From contig NC_088300.1 in assembly GCF_032854445.1 (NCBI RefSeq), positions 3,350,001 through 3,414,000 on the forward strand: a stretch of DNA of 64,000 bases, given 5' to 3'. The notes beneath the pieces are model-generated. The model saw only the letters and a program-made list of their open reading frames with translations. It had not been told where the DNA came from and searched no databases. Positions 26,308-39,786 of the stretch are shown here, piece by piece (position 1 is the stretch's first letter; every line of letters begins with the position of its first letter). A program made the translations under genes and the position numbers. Origin of the DNA: Liolophura sinensis (Eukaryota > Mollusca > Polyplacophora > Chitonida > Chitonidae).

Positions 26308-26479
26308 CAGTACAAAATACCTAATGGAAAAGGTTGTCAATGTTTTTTAGATATCCATATGGACATACGTTTTACACATACATGTGCACATCTTTGGATA
26401 CCTTAATGTGGATGTACACTGTATGTACTGCTTTTTATATGAACTAGGTTTGATCAAAAATCAGATGTAGTTTCTATAT

Positions 26480-26483
26480 ATAC

Positions 26484-26514
<31 letters not shown>

Positions 26515-26516
26515 TT
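26480..26516. repeat. (TA)n microsatellite
   Basis: TA repeats interrupted by a few TACA units on the left. Confidence 0.9.
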
Positions 26517-27936
26517 CAACACTTAGGGAACAAATATACAAATATACATGTACACACAGCCAGCAACATCAAAAACCGACAGAGCATAGTGGTAGATGAC
26601 AGGTTAGGTTCCACCTATCGTTGTAGTTTGGGAAGCTGCTTGAGAATAAGCAGAGTGGCTTAGTTAAGAAAGACATTAAAGAGCCGCGTTAAACATTTAT
26701 AAGCAGAGCTTGTTGCAGGATTAAGACAGTGACAGTAATTTAGTTGATGAGGAGAAATGTCACATTAACCAATGAGCATGCCTACAAAACGAACCAATGG
26801 AAAACGAGAGGCAAGCGACTTCATATCAGCCTGTCCCACAGGGGTAATTTTTTTTTTTATCTGGCCAAGGAAATAAAATCCAGTGAAAATGATGTCAGCT
26901 TGCAAAGAAACAGTTGAGCCTCTGGATAGCTGATTGATTTGGTTGATTGGTGTGTAACACAGTAGTCAAGAGTATCTCACTTATACGCTGGAAGTCAATT
27001 TCATTGATGGAGAAGCTGGAGTGTCCAAGTATAAAACCACTGGACTTTGGCATGTATAATTAATAACACTATCTCTAACACCATTGAAGAAAACCAGCCA
27101 AGCTTGAGCAACTGTCATGTTCCCAGTTAAATGTGGACCCACAACCTGTAATGATCTCATTAAAGAGTTTTACCTGTGATGGTGTGACCTAAATGTGAGA
27201 GTGACCAGACACAGGTGTTAATGGCCATTGTTGGCTGCTCCTGCGAGAAGGAAGGGTGGGAACACATAGCTAGACTTAAGTGATTGCTGGACCAGTGTCA
27301 ATCTCATTCTTGGTACCTCAGACAATAGGTATTAATCTCCGTTCTAGCTTCCAACATGTTACAGCAAAGCTCCACAAGTAACTAATAGATGTGACACACT
27401 TCTGAATTGTGGCCAAGTCAACTAATGTCAGCACACTCAACCACATGAAAGGATGGAATTTCATGAAAAACTTGTGAAGTGCAACGTATGCTACGTACAC
27501 AATTTTTTCACAAATCTGAATTTTAGCACACTTATATACCAGATGAATGTATGGGTAATATTGCTCAAACACCTACACTTTTGACAATCCATCTGCCATT
27601 AGCTTGAGTCCATAATTATAGACAAAGTTTGAAAATATAAATTAAAAGACTCAAGAGTCCAAAATGTATTGTTTGGGTTACAAGAGGGAAATTCACAGAA
27701 ATAATGTGTCTAGATGAACATTCCTCCAGCATGTCAAAATATTCACTATGTCTGTGGTCAAGTTTATTCAGGATTTAGTGTACCTGGACAAATGCTGAAA
27801 GAATAATTCCAGAGAAACACAAAGAATTCATGACTTTTCCAGCAGATTATCTAAGACTGTGCCATTTTTGAAATGGCAAAAATAAATGTAATAAACTGAG
27901 TGCAAGCTTTACTTCTTAACCAGCCATATATTAAAA

Positions 27937-28050
27937 GTCAAACAATGAGCTTGACATGTAAGTCAATGGACTTGACAAGAAGGTCAAACAATGGGCTTGG
28001 CATGTAAGTCAATGGACTTGACAAGAAGGTCAAACAATGGGTTTGGCATG
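27937..28050 (+). repeat. 46-bp tandem repeat, 2.5 copies
   Basis: GTCAAACAATGGGCTTGGCA, then TGTAAGTCAATGGACTTGAC, then AAGAAG, recurs at 27937, 27983 and 28029. Confidence 0.92.
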
Positions 28051-30463
28051 ACTATTGAAAGCAGAAGCTTTCCATGTACAGGCCATGCCTGTCTCCTGGA
28101 ATAAGTTAATGACACTCCTTGTGTGTTACAAATGCATCATGGTCAAGACTACCATGCAGAGAATGTACAGGTTAGCACACACAACGTCCCGTCTGGCCGG
28201 CCCCAACCTCATGTGGCATTCTTACACAGCCATCAATCTTTCTATCACACTCCAGGCTTTACTGGCTCTGGATTAACAATAACCTTAGTCAATCATTTAT
28301 CCCATGATTATCTGCATGGCAGTTTAGACCATGGGGCCAAGAAACAACAACCTCCAAATTAATGCTAGCTTCTCTCAACTGTTGATGTATTTCAGGATAA
28401 CAAAGTTTAGCAGCCAGTTAGTTCTACTACTTCTCCGCACACAACTCTTCTTCAGCAGAAACAAGACAATGCAATGACCATTAATATGAAGAAAGGATAG
28501 CACAACAAGGAGCAATGACAGTGTGATGACAGCTAGCTGGCAAATGATCACACCTAACTGGTCAAGTACTGTCTCTTGACCATTTTAACTTCTGTTAGTG
28601 TTTTCATTCTAACTCTTCATATAAATGGTTAAATACATGTAGCAGCAAACCACAGGCCCCCTAGCACCATGCTTTAAGCAGAATTATGTAATACTAGTTT
28701 AATACTCAGCTAAAAGCAGCCCTTGATCCACACACCAAAGCAGTGACAACACAACCGGACTGAATACAAGTTATGTACCAAGGTTCTGGTCACCTCTCGG
28801 ATGACGAAGCCAAATGCTATGCTATGCATCAATGTATGCATTTATTACACTGTTTCACCAATGAAATCAGTGCTGAATGGAGAAAAATTCAGTGTCTCAT
28901 GGTCAACGTTATACACACAGAAATAAATCCATTACACACGGATTGCAGGACATACACTGCACTGTCAGAATGCTATCAGGGTAATGATATCTTTACATGT
29001 AATTACCAGCCTGTCTTAATATGGTTCCAGTATGGCTGACTGTAGCTATTGTTCATGACACCTGTGAACATTCTAATATAGTATATTAGACGACATTCTC
29101 AGAAATGAAATGCTTGAAAAAATGTATTCTACAATCAGAAAAGATAAACTTGATTTTGCACATCACTCATAATAATGTCTTCATTCAAATGCAATGTATA
29201 CACTGCCGACAAGTCAATTTGCCGACAATATATGCACAAGCAAATGTTAAACAGCCATATACATTTATTCTTCATACCGTCAACATTTAGCGTTCTGAGA
29301 AATTAATGCCTCAATGCTTTTGTGTTCAACAACTAACAGTTTTCATTCAATGTTCATGGTCTGAATCCCATTGATTCACACAATAGTAGACCGTGTGTTA
29401 GTGAATGGTGGGAAGCCCAAGTCTGCGAGGATACAATGTGAGCTTTGACACCTGGCAGATCTGTCGGAAGGTAAGGTAAACTATGTAATTGATTGATTGT
29501 GCCTGCCCTGAGAGCTGATGGAGCACCAAGTAAACATACAGTCTCAACCTCTAAGTATCTCAAATGAGGACAGGTAGGCCCAAAGCAGAGTATTAATTAA
29601 TGCAGAACAGCATGGCAGTGGACACTAGTCCTGGCCACAAAGTAGGGACTCTTATTACTGACCATCAGAAAAAGAAAATATAAAGGCTAGGTATGAAATA
29701 AAAAACAAAACAGGTGGATTCCAGTTAAAAGGGGCAGACTTATGGAGACATAAGTACAGAGTTTAATGATGAATGATCCTGCCCTATGCCCCTGCTTCCC
29801 ATATGAATATGATCTGCATAATTGATGAGGCTGGCGCCTGCACAATGATAGCCAAATCCTATCCACTTAAGTCATTAGGACATCAGCTGCATTGTACTGG
29901 TGAATTACAACGTAGTCAAGCTCAGATACCCAGGTTATCATCACTGCTAATCTTGAAGGGATAAGCCAAATGTTTGCCTAACGGAATCTCTGTTTAAGTT
30001 GTACTCCCTAGGGTAACAACATCACAGGAGACATTGCTTCATATTAGTAAAAAGCTAAGTCTTCAAGCCAGTACAATGTAATGAATGCTATCATTCAGAT
30101 CACGTACATGTATTCCTATAACAACATGCACATGTATAGGAAAAACAGAAGACAATGCCTCAACAATACACAAGCGGGGAGCGGGGAATCACTGAGCGGG
30201 GAAAAAAATGCAAAATAACCAAAATAACATTTATGCCAATTTCCCTCACCGGTAGAAACCTTAGTTACATGTAATATCTGCATATATCAATCAATTAGAG
30301 TTAATGGTTTCTGTAATTTTTGCATCATACAAATATATGTAATGTCAGGTTTCGGTCATATAAAATTAATTCAGTTCATGCAAATCTTTTAAAGTTACAA
30401 AGTCTGAGATAAAAACAAAAAAAAATTTTAGTAGTAAACAAAGTAGTGAAAAGGTGCTTTTAC

Positions 30464-30580
30464 TTCTCGAGTGGCATCGTCGATATCTAGTTGTAACTGC
30501 CCTGCCTCAGTAATGGGCACCTGGTTTTTCGCTTCAGCATTTGATACGACCGAACCTTTCCGGAGACTGGCATCATTCAT
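30464..30580 (-). CDS. Possible coding exon, unidentified
   Basis: A minus-strand open segment of 39 codons begins at an ATG and ends in phase 0 at a donor (GAA then GTAAAAGC). The peptide includes NDASLRKGSVVSNAEAK and VPITEAGQLQLDIDDATRE. Composition is soluble, acidic at the end, with no low complexity. An in-frame TGA lies five codons upstream of the ATG. Therefore either the ATG is the start or an acceptor lies between (ATGATGCCAG just inside is a weak one). It is phase-compatible with the terminal exon candidate at 22105-22167. I do not recognise the family. It could also be an old repeat fragment. Confidence 0.33.
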
Positions 30581-30949
30581 GTAGGTGAAACTTTGTCACG
30601 TGTGAGCACAGTAGCTGAGGCCTTGGGCCAGCGTTTCACAATGACAGTCCACCCCAAGAAGCACAGAAACAATGACAATGACAAAGACAATGTTCCTAAT
30701 GGAACGTTAGTACACTAAGGATCACAACCCTCTACTTTTGACAGGCAATATGGACCTGTGGTTGGAGTATGACAGATGAGCAGTCAGAATTGTCACAGAC
30801 ATCAAGCTTGATAATTAACTAACGGATCACTGTATCCTGCATAAATCCACCATTAACACCTATTGACAAAGGCCGAGGCAGTATCACATCATAAACACAT
30901 CCACCACTACTCCATATAACAGTCAGACTTTACTGGAGTGCTTAGAGAG

Positions 30950-31200
30950 CTCTTCCTAGGTACCCTACTCCAGTATTGACTTGTCAGCCACAGCGGCTGT
31001 ACCAGCAACTCTGATCCTCCTCTTGTTTCTGGTCGTCTTTGCCCGAAGGCTAAGGCTTCGTCAGTGCAAATGTCGGCCTATCGGATGCTCACTTGGGTTC
31101 CCTGCAGTCCACAGTGTCTCGTTGGTGGCCCGGCTGAGAGAGAACTGGGTGCACACTCGCAGAGCATCCGCTCAATAAGTCTGATCAATTATTAATACCC
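30950..31200. other. G+C-richer patch without a gene call
   Basis: This patch is visibly richer in G+C and CpG than its surroundings. It lies just upstream (minus sense) of the exon candidate at 30464-30580. A plus frame of 65 codons crosses it (leading LILLLFLVVFARRLRLRQ) without recognised homology. It could be a 5' leader or promoter for the minus-strand candidate, or neutral. Confidence 0.2.
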
Positions 31201-34200
31201 AATGTCGGTTTTGCGGCTGTACATCCTGACTATAGGAGATATTACTGATATCACACTCATGTAGTTGACTGTCATAATTAAACCAATCAACAGTTTCATT
31301 TCCATCTGCTTTGTCTCAAATCTGGCCAATAATGACAGCAATGGGACCTTGGAGTTTAAGCCCGTACGTTCCAACAAAGGAGAGGTACCTGCATGACACC
31401 TAACCAAATGCACAGGTAAAGTTAAGACTAAATGAGAAATGGTTGTGTTTATGTCAAGCATACATGATTGCAATGGCAATTTCCTAAGATCAAATATATC
31501 ACCATATGTTACAACACAAAAATACAACAAAAGAAGATTTCACAACATCTCAAATTTTCCCTCCTTTGTGTAAATATTGACATTTGGCATTTCTGTACAA
31601 AATTGTATTTTGCTCTTGGAAACAACAGTACGTGCAACTGCACGTATATGTATATAATGTGATTATGAAGGTATCAGGTGTCATTACACATTGTTCAACT
31701 TCGAGAACCAAACCTTCATTGTAACACTGAATTAAAACGACACGATTCAAGGCCTCAGTGCAACTTCAGTCTCACCATTCACTTAAAGAACAGAATGATA
31801 AAGGGCCACAAAGTGCAGACATTTCGACCCATACACTCAATGTACTTTTTACAAGACAGAATTTACATGGGCATAATGAAAAGGTTTCTTCAGTGAACCC
31901 ACATGAGCGTAAACCTAACGAGGGATCTTGTTTGACGGACAAGACAGTATCTGGAGTACACATCTACAAGCACCACAGAGATGGGTTCTCTTAATTTAGA
32001 AGCACTTCAGTGAGATAAATGCTAAGCTGTTCTTACTGCCAGCCCCACCCTGCTAATTTACTAGATATTGAATTAGCATAAGCTTGGCATGCGGTAAGGT
32101 GGAACCTTGTATTGACTCAGACATGGAACAAAACATGCAGCATTACTCGACATGGGTCTGCTCAGAGCAACTGGAAGCTTGGAACAATAGGTGAGCCGCT
32201 GGTCGAATCTGCTATCTTATTTCAATTGATGCAGAAAATGCCATGTAAAACACATTGCTGAAGACACTGAAAATCAAGCCTGTTTCCATCTGGCTCGTGT
32301 TTGGCTGGTGAAGTGCTATTCAATAAACTCAAACAAATAATGAAATACAAGCCTTGTACATGGATTGACTCACAAAGTAATCAATCAAATGACTGGCAAA
32401 ACATTTATCCACCTGATAACTGTAGATGGACCAAAAGCTATATTTTGGTTTTTATACATGTATTCCTGTTCTGTGCTTGTTCATTTCATTACTCACTTAC
32501 TGGGATAAATACAGTATACAGACTAGAAAGCTATAACTACTTATTAACAGGTGAACACTTCAAGAATACTAGCTTTGGTATGCTAAATTGGCAACTGAAG
32601 CAATCTGAAGCATTGTAATTATGATGTTATGATAAGGTGACACCACAATTCTTCAGTATTTCACGGGTGCTCCAACACTAAAATATCTGATCACTAAAAA
32701 AATAAAAATGCACCTTTATATTGGTATGATCTTGATATTTTTATGTTTTGCCAGTTTTTCAAGGCTTTCTGATCAGGTACATATGACATCAAAAATTGCT
32801 GGGATAGTTCACATTTCCCACAAATTAGACGACTAAGTTTTATTTTTATTTTTATAACCTCTGCCGACACTGAAAAAAATGACTGCCTGTAAAACAACAG
32901 ATTAAATTGGTGTGGGCTAAACCTTCAGGAAAGGCAATAAGAAGTACCAGGGGTTAAGTGCGCCATGCCTTTATGGGTTGTACATATGCACATATAACCA
33001 CAAAAAATATTGTAGTATGATGCACATGTATCTGTAGTACAGAAGAGGACATGATACCCTAAAGGCTTATGGTGGAAACAATGTAATTTCCCTCCTGGCT
33101 TTCAATCAGGATGGATTGAAATATTGAGAGTGCTTCTTTATGTACTGCGTGTGCTGTAGCTGACCACTTTCATGAGTTTTAAGAAACTCTCCATATCTGG
33201 CTCAACAGTATTAAAGCCAAAGACTTTATAATCAAATGTCTTCAGTTACAACTCAAAGTCTCAACCTTTTTCCTCTTGTGTCAAGAAATGCATTCGATAA
33301 AATGAATTGCTTTCTTCTAGAAAAAATCTCAATAAAAACCTGAATTTGATGTGTCTCCCAGAGGGTAGGTTTCTTGTTTGAGTTCTAGGTCTGTAACAAC
33401 TGAGATTCAGACAAAATCAGTGGAAATGACACATGAATTGAGTGCTAGATATGACATCCATGCTATGGTGATATTGGTACATAGGGTGAAATTTGCCAGA
33501 CTCTCAGACAGGGAGTTTGAAAGTGTCTGGTAGAAATGAAGCCATTAAACTCTGCCATTAGCAAGGGCCTAACTGCCTTAGCCATGCTAGTGTCAATAAA
33601 ACATGAATATGACAAGGAATATTTCCTTCAGAGCTCTTATCCAGTATGTTTGATCAAAACAGAGAAACAGATCTATTGGGACTAGCTAGGGACCATATTG
33701 GTAAACTTGATTTCATTAAATGGAGGCAAAATGCATTCGTGGACCCAAGTCTGTCCTTGACAGATCTTTGTGTGGCACCAGAGGGGGCGTGGCAGTGGCG
33801 GGGAGACCGTCTGATTACATCAGTCGTTGCCACGCTCAACCTATCAAGCAACTGAATGGAAGGAAGATCCTAACAGAGTTTGTCATATTGAAAATGTGTT
33901 ACAGCAACTCTTCACGAAGATAGATACTTTTGAGCGTAAGCTTACAGGGACGTTCCTCTTAAGCCCCCATGTCCATTCATGTAATAGATACTCATGCTGA
34001 CGCCAGCAGCTTTCACTGATATCCTATAAAACTAAAAAAAGAACTAAAAAAAAACCCTGATGGAGTCTCATCTGACAGATTTCTGTGGCTTAATAAAGGA
34101 TTTCTTCAGCTAGACAGATGCTTCCTCTAGACCAATGTCATTTCCTCGTGCATCAAGCTCTCAATTCATGCTCAGACAATAGAATATCTGATATATCTAT

Positions 34201-36060
34201 AGCCCCTGAAGGTACACAGGCCTACTTTGTGTAGTGAGGCCATGCGGATACCAGCAGGACATTCTAAATGACAGGTATAAGTGTCCAGACTTTCCGTTTT
34301 ATATGCAGAACCCGGCATCCTGGAACACTATTCATTCAATAGGACTTAAAACCCAATATTCTAATGTAAAAAGAAAAAAAATGCTACCGGTACAAATCTA
34401 CACATTGTGATCAGTTTGCATCTTAAATCTAAACCATCAGGTTGTATGATTCATTGTATGGGGTTGAATGCCACATTGACAGTATTCAGTCATTGTCATG
34501 ATGCAGGTTGTATAAGTAGAACAACATTTGGCAAATATTTATCAGATGTATAAGTTTAAATAATGATGACAGTTTTTATTTTCATTACCTCTTCCAAGGT
34601 GAAAAAAAAACAAAACAAAACTAAATAACTAAATTGCCTGCAAAACAAAAATCAATTTGGCACGGGATAATATGACAAAGCTAAAGGTTATCTCCAGCAC
34701 TAAATACCATGGCAACTGTAATGACAAGATGAATATTAAAGCACATACAGGTAGACATATGTAAACTGATCCTTTTCTCGTAAACAAAAAATAGCGATGG
34801 TTAGCAAGATATTAAAATTTTAAAATGAACACCTCTATGGCTGTTGTGTGATGTCATTTGGAGAAACCTGTTGTGTGGTGTTTTTATACAATACCTGTGT
34901 GGTATATAAAACTGTCTGACATTTAGAGTCCTTATAAATACCCTAGGGTATACGTCATTTAGTGTTTTTTTGCCAACCATGTTTTCCAAGTCTTGCTTAC
35001 ACTATACAAGTACTATCCCTGTGTTGGTTAGCAATATGTATATATCTTCAAAACACTACTTTTCTTGTGTATGTAGCCATTCAGAAAACCTCATTTAAAA
35101 CTGTTTTATCAAACTACCATGTGTCCTTGTACATCTGTTCTACAAGCAGGAGTCCATAAAAAAGACAACACATGAGAGCCCTGCGAATCCCAGGTAAACC
35201 CTTCCTGGAGTCCAAAGTTAAGACTGGACATTAAGCCGATGCCAGCCTAAAGTCTACTTTACCCCCTAACTTTCCAGAACTGAATACAAAGCAGATGTGA
35301 TTTATTGGTTTGTCATCAACCTGCCATTCATCAAAATCGCCTGAGACTGCCAGTTGGCAGTTTGCCAAGCTTTGGTTTGCCAACACCAGCCAGGTTAGCT
35401 AATACAATGTCTTTGATTTGGGCAGATTTCTTCACTCCGTCTCTACTCTTTGACAGACGAAGTACATGTATATCACCAATTCCAGACATACCAGAACCCA
35501 ATGACAGACATCAAGTTCATCATCAAATGGATAGCCAATCACAGGTAGCCTTTCATCCCACTCAGACTTTAATGGTATTGACATGTTAGAGGTCAGGTTT
35601 AAAATATACATGGAGAAACTGCTTCGCACAATTTGACTGCCATTCAGTACTACTTACAGGGTCAATTTGCCCAGTGTTCTACTCTGAATTTGAAACAGCC
35701 CTGTCACACAACAAGATATTCAACTACAACAACAACTCTTTCTTCTGAACTGAGACAGAATATTTTTTGCATAGTGAAATGACAAGAAATATCCATCTCT
35801 CACGAGTAACAAAGTAAAGTAGATAAAGCTATTTAATAACTGTATTGTTTATACCATCTTAATGAACTTGTATTCTATTGTTTACAGATAAGGAACAGAA
35901 CCAAATACAAGTTTAAGGTGCAGAACAAAACAGATACAAGGATATAGGCATACAAGGATACAGGCATACAAGGATACGGGCATACAAAACTGGCATCTTA
36001 CACATGATGTCGACTGCTACAAGAAAAGACCTAAACTCTTAACTATACATTCACAGTATA
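31200..36060. other. Intronic/intergenic DNA, no supported gene
   Basis: A+T-rich. Both strands are open for about 65 codons around 33650-33855, where G+C is higher, but there are no convincing splice sites. A short GGCATACAAGGATAC repeat lies at about 35940-35996. Confidence 0.5.
35940..35996 (+). repeat. 15-16 bp short tandem repeat, about 3.5 copies
   Basis: Repeated GGCATACAAGGATACA, with small variation in the last bases. Confidence 0.85.
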
Positions 36061-36067
36061 TAGCCAT

Positions 36068-36290
36068 TTATTTATTTGATTGTGGTTTAACATGATATAT
36101 ACTCAAGAGTATTTCTCTTCCAGGATGACGGTCTATTTTATCACATGGGTGGAGGAAATAGGAGTGCCTGGGGTAAACCAGGCAACCCTTGGCAACTTAT
36201 AGATGAACTTTTCTGCCTCATGTGATGTACAAATATGCACACCATATTGTTGGAAAATAAGTGGTATTCAACGAACGTTAAGACTGCGGA
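36068..36290 (+). mobile_element. Dispersed repeat, family C copy 1
   Basis: This segment matches 56025-56145 in the same orientation. Shared blocks include CTTGGCAACTTA versus TTTGGCAAGTTA, ACCATATTGTTGG versus ACCATATCTTATTGG, and GTGGTATTCAACGAAC versus GTGGTCTTCAGTGAAC. The left part (TTATTTGATTGTGGTTTAAC, ACTCAAGAGTATTTCTCTTC) resembles the inverted tail of the SINE family at 52099. The element may therefore be a SINE on the minus strand with a different body. Termini are not defined. Confidence 0.45.
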
Positions 36291-36906
36291 CACGGAGACA
36301 TATTGACTAACAGTGTCCACAGGATATAACTATCTTATGAACGCAGACGCTCTTTGCCCCATGTTTCACCCAAGTGGGTTATCCTGTAACGCTGGCCAGT
36401 CTCAGACAGTTCGCGCTCTTGTACCTGCAGCCCAGGTTTAAATGGCAAACAAATAATTAATGAAAGACCAGGTTCGTTACTTCTACAAACCAGACATCCA
36501 GAAATAAGCAGGAAATCCCTGGACAAAAGCAGTAATTATATGTAGTCTGGATCTTATCTTTGCTTTAAGATTCAAGACATGCTGGAGGAAAACAATGCCT
36601 GGATCCTATGATTTAAACTACCCCCCCCCCCCAAAAAAAAAACAAAACAAAACAAAAAAAAAAACAGGGCAATTCTTCTCCATGTCACCTTATGTCACTG
36701 TAATGGTAGTCTTTTGTTTATTTTTTCATCGCTGGGTTATTGTCAGTTTGGATTAGGAGCCAGATCAACATTGCATATCTCTAGATATTGCTTTTAAAGC
36801 CCATCAACCAGGAAGAAATTTCTCTCTGACTTCCTTCTGAAATTGTTTTTAAAAGGCTATGACAAATTACAACATGCATGTAGATGTACTCTACAATGAA
36901 AAACTC

Positions 36907-37048
36907 GTACGCGGGAAGGTTCATACATGCGGGTGGTGGTGGGTTTCCTCCAGGCTCTGCCCAGCTTCCTCACACCATAATGCTGATTGCCGTAGTATAA
37001 GTGATATATTCTTGAGTATGATGTAAAACACCAATCAAATAAATACAA
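36907..37048 (+). mobile_element. tRNA-derived SINE family A, 5'-truncated copy
   Basis: Begins at GTACGCGGGAAGGTTCATAC, corresponding to the middle of the full-length copy at 52099-52350, and runs through GGGTTTCCTCCAGGCTCTGC to the tail ATATTCTTGAGTATGATGTA then AAACACCAATCAAATAAATA. The tRNA-like head is missing. Confidence 0.75.
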
Positions 37049-37049
37049 T

Positions 37050-38715
37050 GAAATGAATAAAATTCAACGAAAAATCAGGGATGTCAATTTAGACATAAAT
37101 TCAGCCATTCATCACACTTTTAATATCTGAATATACCATTCTGGTCCAAAACTCCCATTTTTTCATGTAGTTAAAGAAACATTGTGTGATAAACATGTTT
37201 CAATAGTGGATATCAATGCATGAATTTCTAAAAAGCATGATAACTGATTATAAACCGAATTCATGGATATGGCAAAATGTGATTGCAAGAAACCAGGCCC
37301 AACTCAACAAAGTCCACCACTGCATTGCTGTCGAAAACTTTGCAATTGTGAGCATATTAGAAGATTCACTTTCAGTCCGAGTTAATGTCGACTGCAACTT
37401 ACGGAATATGTGATTGCCATGTGACCTGTTTAGTGACAATGCACCACAGTAACCAACTGGGCCCAAGCATGTGCAGTTGGTAATCTGTGTAGATCATCTA
37501 GAACCAGAGGATCTTCTCTTGATGCTTGAAGCTGCTTTGTGATGCCACGACCCCAGTGGCCCAGAGTTGTAATGTCAATCTATGCTCGAATGAGTTTTTT
37601 CCCCAATGGAAATTACTATTTGAAACAAGAAGACATCTACATGTTATCCTTATATTATTACAAGGTTAATTTCAAGTCTTTCCCTGACCTTTCAACTTCC
37701 CGCTATCCTTGGGAGAATTTTAACAAATGTACTGATAACCCAATATTACAATAAAAATGTTTGGGGAAGAGTAATATGTTTAATGTTTGCCCACAAATAG
37801 TTATTACAAAAGAAGTAAAAACCAACAGCCTACACAGCTTTAGCCTAAATTTACTTATTTAGGGCAGATTTCCCATTACCAATGTAAGATTAATTAACTT
37901 GTCAACACCCCACAAGACCTTTGTCAACTGAATCCTACTGACCTCATTTGTAACCTTGTTTTATTTTAGTATCATTCCACACCTGCTGGGTGTCTTATTC
38001 GCTTGCATGACTGAACACATTACCTTATAATACAGGTAGTCAACAAGTAAATAATTTATAGTTATGCTTTGTCCTTAACTGAAATGAACCGAGACAGCAT
38101 CTGAGACATTTTATCATTGAGACTCCCAAAACCAGCTTGGAGGAGAAAACAGAATATTATCACTCAGAGCAGGAAAAGAAAACACACATGCTCGTTTACA
38201 TGTCATCAGAGAGCACTGAATGTAATGTTCAGTATACCATAAACACAAATCACTCCTATCTGATTTAAACTATTACTTTTGTACTATCTTGCAAGGCATA
38301 AAATATTCCACCTGGCTGACACAAAATAAGACTCCTTCTACAGGACACCTGTCTACAAAATAACACCACTTGTTCCAAAGTGAACAGAACTGAATTTCAC
38401 CAGAACACCTGACCCCCCATTAGTCATCACTGGTACTGCTGCTGTGGATGTCCCTCACCATAGCAAATAGTGACTGACACAGACTGTTAATTGCTAGCTT
38501 TGAAGTTGTTAATAAATTTTCAATAGTTATTACTATTCATTCAGCATTTACATGTATATAGAATCATTAACATGAATACTGTCGATAATTTTATTCACTT
38601 TACATGTATTTACTTTACTTTTTGCTCGTTATCACTACATGAGCTTATTTCTTTTTTCAAGATTGGAACATCAGGCCTTCTACAAATACCTAAAAGTACA
38701 GGTATGTTATACTAA
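37050..38715. other. Intronic/intergenic DNA, no supported gene
   Basis: A+T-rich with scattered short frames. No splice-flanked coding segment was seen. Confidence 0.5.
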
Positions 38716-38719
38716 TATA

Positions 38720-38914
38720 GGGGTGTCCATGGCCGAGGTGGTTAGCACAGCAGCGTGGCGCAAAGACCCAGGGGCCTCTCACCAATGCTGTCGCTGTGAG
38801 TTCAAGTCCAGCTCATGCTGGCATCCTCTCAGGCTGTATGTGGGAAGGTCTTGCAGCCACCTACGGATGGTCGTGCGTCTCCCCGCTGGCTCTGCCCAGT
38901 TTCCTCACATAACG
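38720..38914 (+). mobile_element. tRNA-derived SINE family A, 3'-truncated copy
   Basis: Head with box A TGGCCGAGGTGGTTAGC and box B GAGTTCAAGTCC (around 38799-38810), about the spacing of a pol III promoter. The body continues (GGGAAGGTCTTGCAGCCACC) to the TTTCCTCACA block and then loses similarity, so the tail is absent or deleted. Confidence 0.8.
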
Positions 38915-39786
38915 CTTTGAAATAACTTCTAGGCAGGCTCAAATTTCACAAATGTTCTTTAACAGGCTTTACTGTAAGAAATTACTGATATGCTACAGAT
39001 TGGAGAGAGATACACATGCTGTAACGTTTCAACCAACTTCAAAATAAACAGGATTCTCTTGACTTTGTGATATCATTCAAAGCAGGTGTATGACAAGAAT
39101 AATGTGCAAACACTTAAAACATTTATGTTATGCCTAAATTTATGAGAGACAATATAAGGCTTCTTCTTTTTTTACTTGCCCTTACAGTGATAACTGAAGG
39201 AATTATCATCACTAAATGAAATCTTAGGCATTTACCCTTAAGCAACACTCAAATTTTCAAACTTAGAGACAAACAATCCACTGACCAGTACATTGTTGAC
39301 ATATCAATTGTAACACGCTACAAAATTAACTGTTTTACACGGCATCTGTAAACGATACTAGTTCCCATCCTGGTTGTTTTTTTCTTGATATGCTGCTTGT
39401 GTGACATGACATTTTATGTCATACCTTAAAATGTGAGAGTAAGGATCAATTTCATTCCCTAAAACTCACCCTAAATTAGCCTCATCAAGCAGACATTAAT
39501 ATGCACAATTTCGCTTTAACTGCTCAAAAATAAACTAAATATGGTGCTTACATATAATCAGCAGAATTCGTGATATCCCAATAACTACACTGTACACTAA
39601 TTTTGAGACTATTCACTGAATGGGCAAGTACATCACAGAAAAAGACCTACATCTTGATTGAACTGGATTAATTCATTATACATGGTATTTAATTTGCTGA
39701 ACGGACAATATATGCCCTTCTTGGATACACACTGTGTTGTGTACACAGTCTGAGAATGACTGGGCTAGCAGATTAGAGTATGTATG

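Larger units (their letters stand above)
26310..30460. other. Intronic/intergenic DNA, no supported gene
   Basis: Contains a (TA)n tract at about 26480-26516 and a 46-bp repeat at 27937-28050. Frames of 60-90 codons occur on both strands, but none has splice context plus protein-like composition that I trust. Confidence 0.5.

Noticed and set aside
25056-26324. 162- and 256-codon frames with an 18-residue repeat
   Set aside because: A by-product of the 54-bp minisatellite. Substitutions are mostly amino-acid changing and one unit has a stop.
29400-29500. Plus-strand donor-like GGAAGGTAAGG
   Set aside because: The upstream sequence gives no protein-like open frame with an acceptor.
33646-33923. 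Both strands open for about 65 codons in a G+C-richer patch
   Set aside because: No consistent acceptor/donor pair and no recognised peptide. Possibly noncoding conserved DNA.
38720-38810. tRNA gene
   Set aside because: A and B boxes are present, but the sequence does not fold as a full cloverleaf and continues into a SINE body shared with other copies.
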